From assembly GCA_946479225.1 (NCBI GenBank), contig CAMLFI010000110.1, positions 1 to 7,700 on the forward strand: a stretch of DNA of 7,700 bases, given 5' to 3'. Positions 6,416 to 7,700 of the stretch are shown one piece after another. A model generated the notes under the pieces. That model worked only from the letters and a program-made list of their open reading frames with translations. It made no database searches and had not been told where the DNA came from. This DNA is from an uncultured Mucilaginibacter sp. Lineage in GTDB: Bacteria; Bacteroidota; Bacteroidia; Sphingobacteriales; Sphingobacteriaceae. Each line of letters opens with the position of its first letter. Positions within the stretch are counted from its first letter, which is position 1. Made by a program: the position numbers and the translations under genes.

Positions 6416-6778
6416 TTACTTCTTAGATGTATCAGTTGGAGTTGCCGGCGCTAGAGGCGAAGGCATTGTTGTAGCGGGTGCAGCTGTGCCGGGAGTAACC
6501 TCAAGTGACTTTTTTTGCTGCTCCTGATACTTGCTTGTAGTACCGGCCACAGGGCCATCTTTAGCAACAACGTTAATACCCAACGCCAGTACCATTAAGG
6601 TGATAGCTAATACCCACGTACCTTTTTCTAAAAAATCGCCTGTTTTTTGCACACCCATTAACTGAGATGAGCTTGAAAAATTTGATGAAAGACCGCCACC
6701 CTTAGGGTTTTGTATCAAAACGATAAGCCCAAGCAACGCGCATACTATCACTACCAGGATCACTAATACTATTAACAT
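6416..6778 (-). CDS. secG: Preprotein translocase subunit SecG
   Basis: This is the small accessory subunit of the SecYEG inner-membrane translocon, which assists SecA-driven protein export. It has 120 residues (E. coli about 110) and the characteristic two-helix layout: TM1 about 2-22, a cytoplasmic loop with the family motif QNPKGGGLSSNF (23-34), then GVQKTGDFLEKGTW (42-55), and TM2 about 54-72. The C-terminal 45 residues are a low-complexity Pro/Ala/Thr tail ending in TSKK, probably disordered. It starts at the ATG 6776-6778, only 7 bp after the stop of the upstream TPR gene, so the two are co-transcribed and probably translationally coupled. A strong terminator follows at 6366-6397. Confidence 0.97.
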   Translation of the reverse strand: MLIVLVILVVIVCALLGLIVLIQNPKGGGLSSNFSSSSQLMGVQKTGDFLEKGTWVLAITLMVLALGINVVAKDGPVAGTTSKYQEQQKKSLEVTPGTAAPATTMPSPLAPATPTDTSKK

Positions 6779-6785
6779 ATCTTTA

Positions 6786-7700
6786 TTAATTTATTTTATT
6801 TTCTAATTGTTCAATTTGGCCTGCAAAGTAAAGGCTTTTTTCCGGGAATTTCAACATCAATTTTTTGTATGTTGAAATGGCCTTATGATACAGCATTTGC
6901 TCGGTATATATTTTGGCAAGCGTCTCGGTTACAAGTTCATTCCGGTCTTCCGAGCTTTTCTTGGCTTTATTCTCACTATTTAATTTAACACTACTTGGAT
7001 GCTTTATCTGCGGCTCTTCGTAAATAAACTTTTCAATTATCTTATCCGCTTTTGTTTCGGCAGTCGGCGCGTCTGTTTTTGGCGGGATAATATTTAAATC
7101 GCTAACTACTGAACTTACTGCAAATATGTTTTCAACATACTGCTGCTGCAGGTTATCTGCCACAGGCTGCTGCTTCTCGGCAGGGGCAACAGTTGCTGAA
7201 TGAAATTTACCTTCATCTGCAAAGGGCTGGTAAGTAGCCGCGTGCTCTTTACGGGTTTTATCCAACCACCACATAAAACTGTAAGGCATTTTCTCGTCGT
7301 TATACCTTGAAACGTGCCGGCCTCCTTTGCTGGCTGGTGTGACTTGCGTTACAATATTTGCCGAGGTATTAGATGAATCGTCTTCGGTAACTGCGGGCTC
7401 AAATACAAAATAACTATCCCCTGCGCTTGTTTCCTTTTTCTCCTGATCGTCTGCAGCCACATTGGTCGAAATATTATCCGCAGCGGATGATTGTTCAATC
7501 CCTATATCCTCAATGCTTACAATTTCCTCAAATACCTCATCATCTATCTCCTGATGAGGTTGGGTTGGCTTGCTGCCTATCTTACTATCTTCAGTTTCGG
7601 TATATTGTATCTGTTCAACATCCGGCTCATCATCAAGCATTAAAGCTTCGTCGCCATTTTTCTCATCGGCATAAACCAGGTCAGTTTCTACCGGTACATG
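6786..7700 (-). CDS. Acidic TPR-containing protein, 5' end outside window (partial)
   Basis: The frame is open to the window edge. An internal ATG at 7638-7640 gives 284 residues, but 20 further in-frame codons upstream (including ETDLVYADEKNGDEAL) have the same acidic character, so the true start is probably beyond 7700. In numbering from that ATG, residues 1-110 are acidic and low-complexity, likely disordered. A distinctive segment PYSFMWWLDKTRKEHA lies at 119-134. DKIIEKFIYEEPQIKHP (199-215) is a short conserved-looking segment, and the last 50 residues (from N234) form a TPR-like helical hairpin with YHKAISTYKKLMLKFPEKS. No signal peptide or membrane segment is seen in the visible part. 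From memory, similar proteins occur in other Bacteroidota as uncharacterised TPR proteins. It is 7 bp upstream of secG, in the same operon. The link to SecG suggests but does not show a role around the Sec machinery. Confidence 0.85.
   Translation of the reverse strand, partial: HVPVETDLVYADEKNGDEALMLDDEPDVEQIQYTETEDSKIGSKPTQPHQEIDDEVFEEIVSIEDIGIEQSSAADNISTNVAADDQEKKETSAGDSYFVFEPAVTEDDSSNTSANIVTQVTPASKGGRHVSRYNDEKMPYSFMWWLDKTRKEHAATYQPFADEGKFHSATVAPAEKQQPVADNLQQQYVENIFAVSSVVSDLNIIPPKTDAPTAETKADKIIEKFIYEEPQIKHPSSVKLNSENKAKKSSEDRNELVTETLAKIYTEQMLYHKAISTYKKLMLKFPEKSLYFAGQIEQLENKIN

Noticed and set aside
1..7700. CRISPR array, insertion sequence, tRNA or rRNA
   Set aside because: No regularly spaced repeats, transposase reading frame, terminal repeats, tRNA-like fold or rRNA-like sequence was seen.

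Overview
The window looks like a stretch of chromosome from a Bacteroidota bacterium, probably family Sphingobacteriaceae (Mucilaginibacter/Pedobacter-like). This placement is inferred from three things: the style of the proteins (GroEL with a GGM tail, SecG with a Pro/Ala/Thr tail, an exported leucine-rich-repeat protein); AT-rich leaders with no clear Shine-Dalgarno sequences; and one exact match to the Bacteroidota TAnnTTTG promoter element. No database search was possible.

Layout. (1) 27-827, minus: a small MscS-type mechanosensitive channel with an unusual C-terminus. (2) 828-1170: a divergent intergenic region holding a candidate minus-strand promoter, a 16-bp palindrome and a weakly supported 33-codon ORF. 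(3) 1171-4092, plus: a large exported protein with a long leucine-rich-repeat (LRR) domain and a C-terminal helical TPR-like domain. (4) 4093-4122: a strong hairpin between convergent genes, able to terminate both the LRR gene and groEL. (5) 4145-6172, minus: groES then groEL, separated by a 99-bp AT-rich spacer with repeats. (6) 6173-6415: the groES upstream region, with a candidate sigma-54-like promoter, an upstream palindrome, a helically phased direct repeat and the secG terminator. (7) 6416-7700, minus: secG, preceded 7 bp upstream by an acidic, largely disordered TPR-containing protein whose start lies beyond the window.

How the genes fit together. The TPR gene and secG form one transcription unit ending at the hairpin 6366-6397. 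groES-groEL is a separate unit driven from 6173-6365 and ending at the shared hairpin. SecG (Sec translocon) and GroES/GroEL (folding) are housekeeping proteostasis genes; MscS is osmotic protection. The LRR-TPR protein has no assignable function and is the only clearly accessory gene.

There is no mobile element, CRISPR array, tRNA or rRNA, and I see no convincing new multi-gene system. The observations most worth a second look are the regulatory architecture upstream of groES, the exported LRR-TPR protein, the possible small ORF upstream of mscS, and the repeats between groES and groEL.
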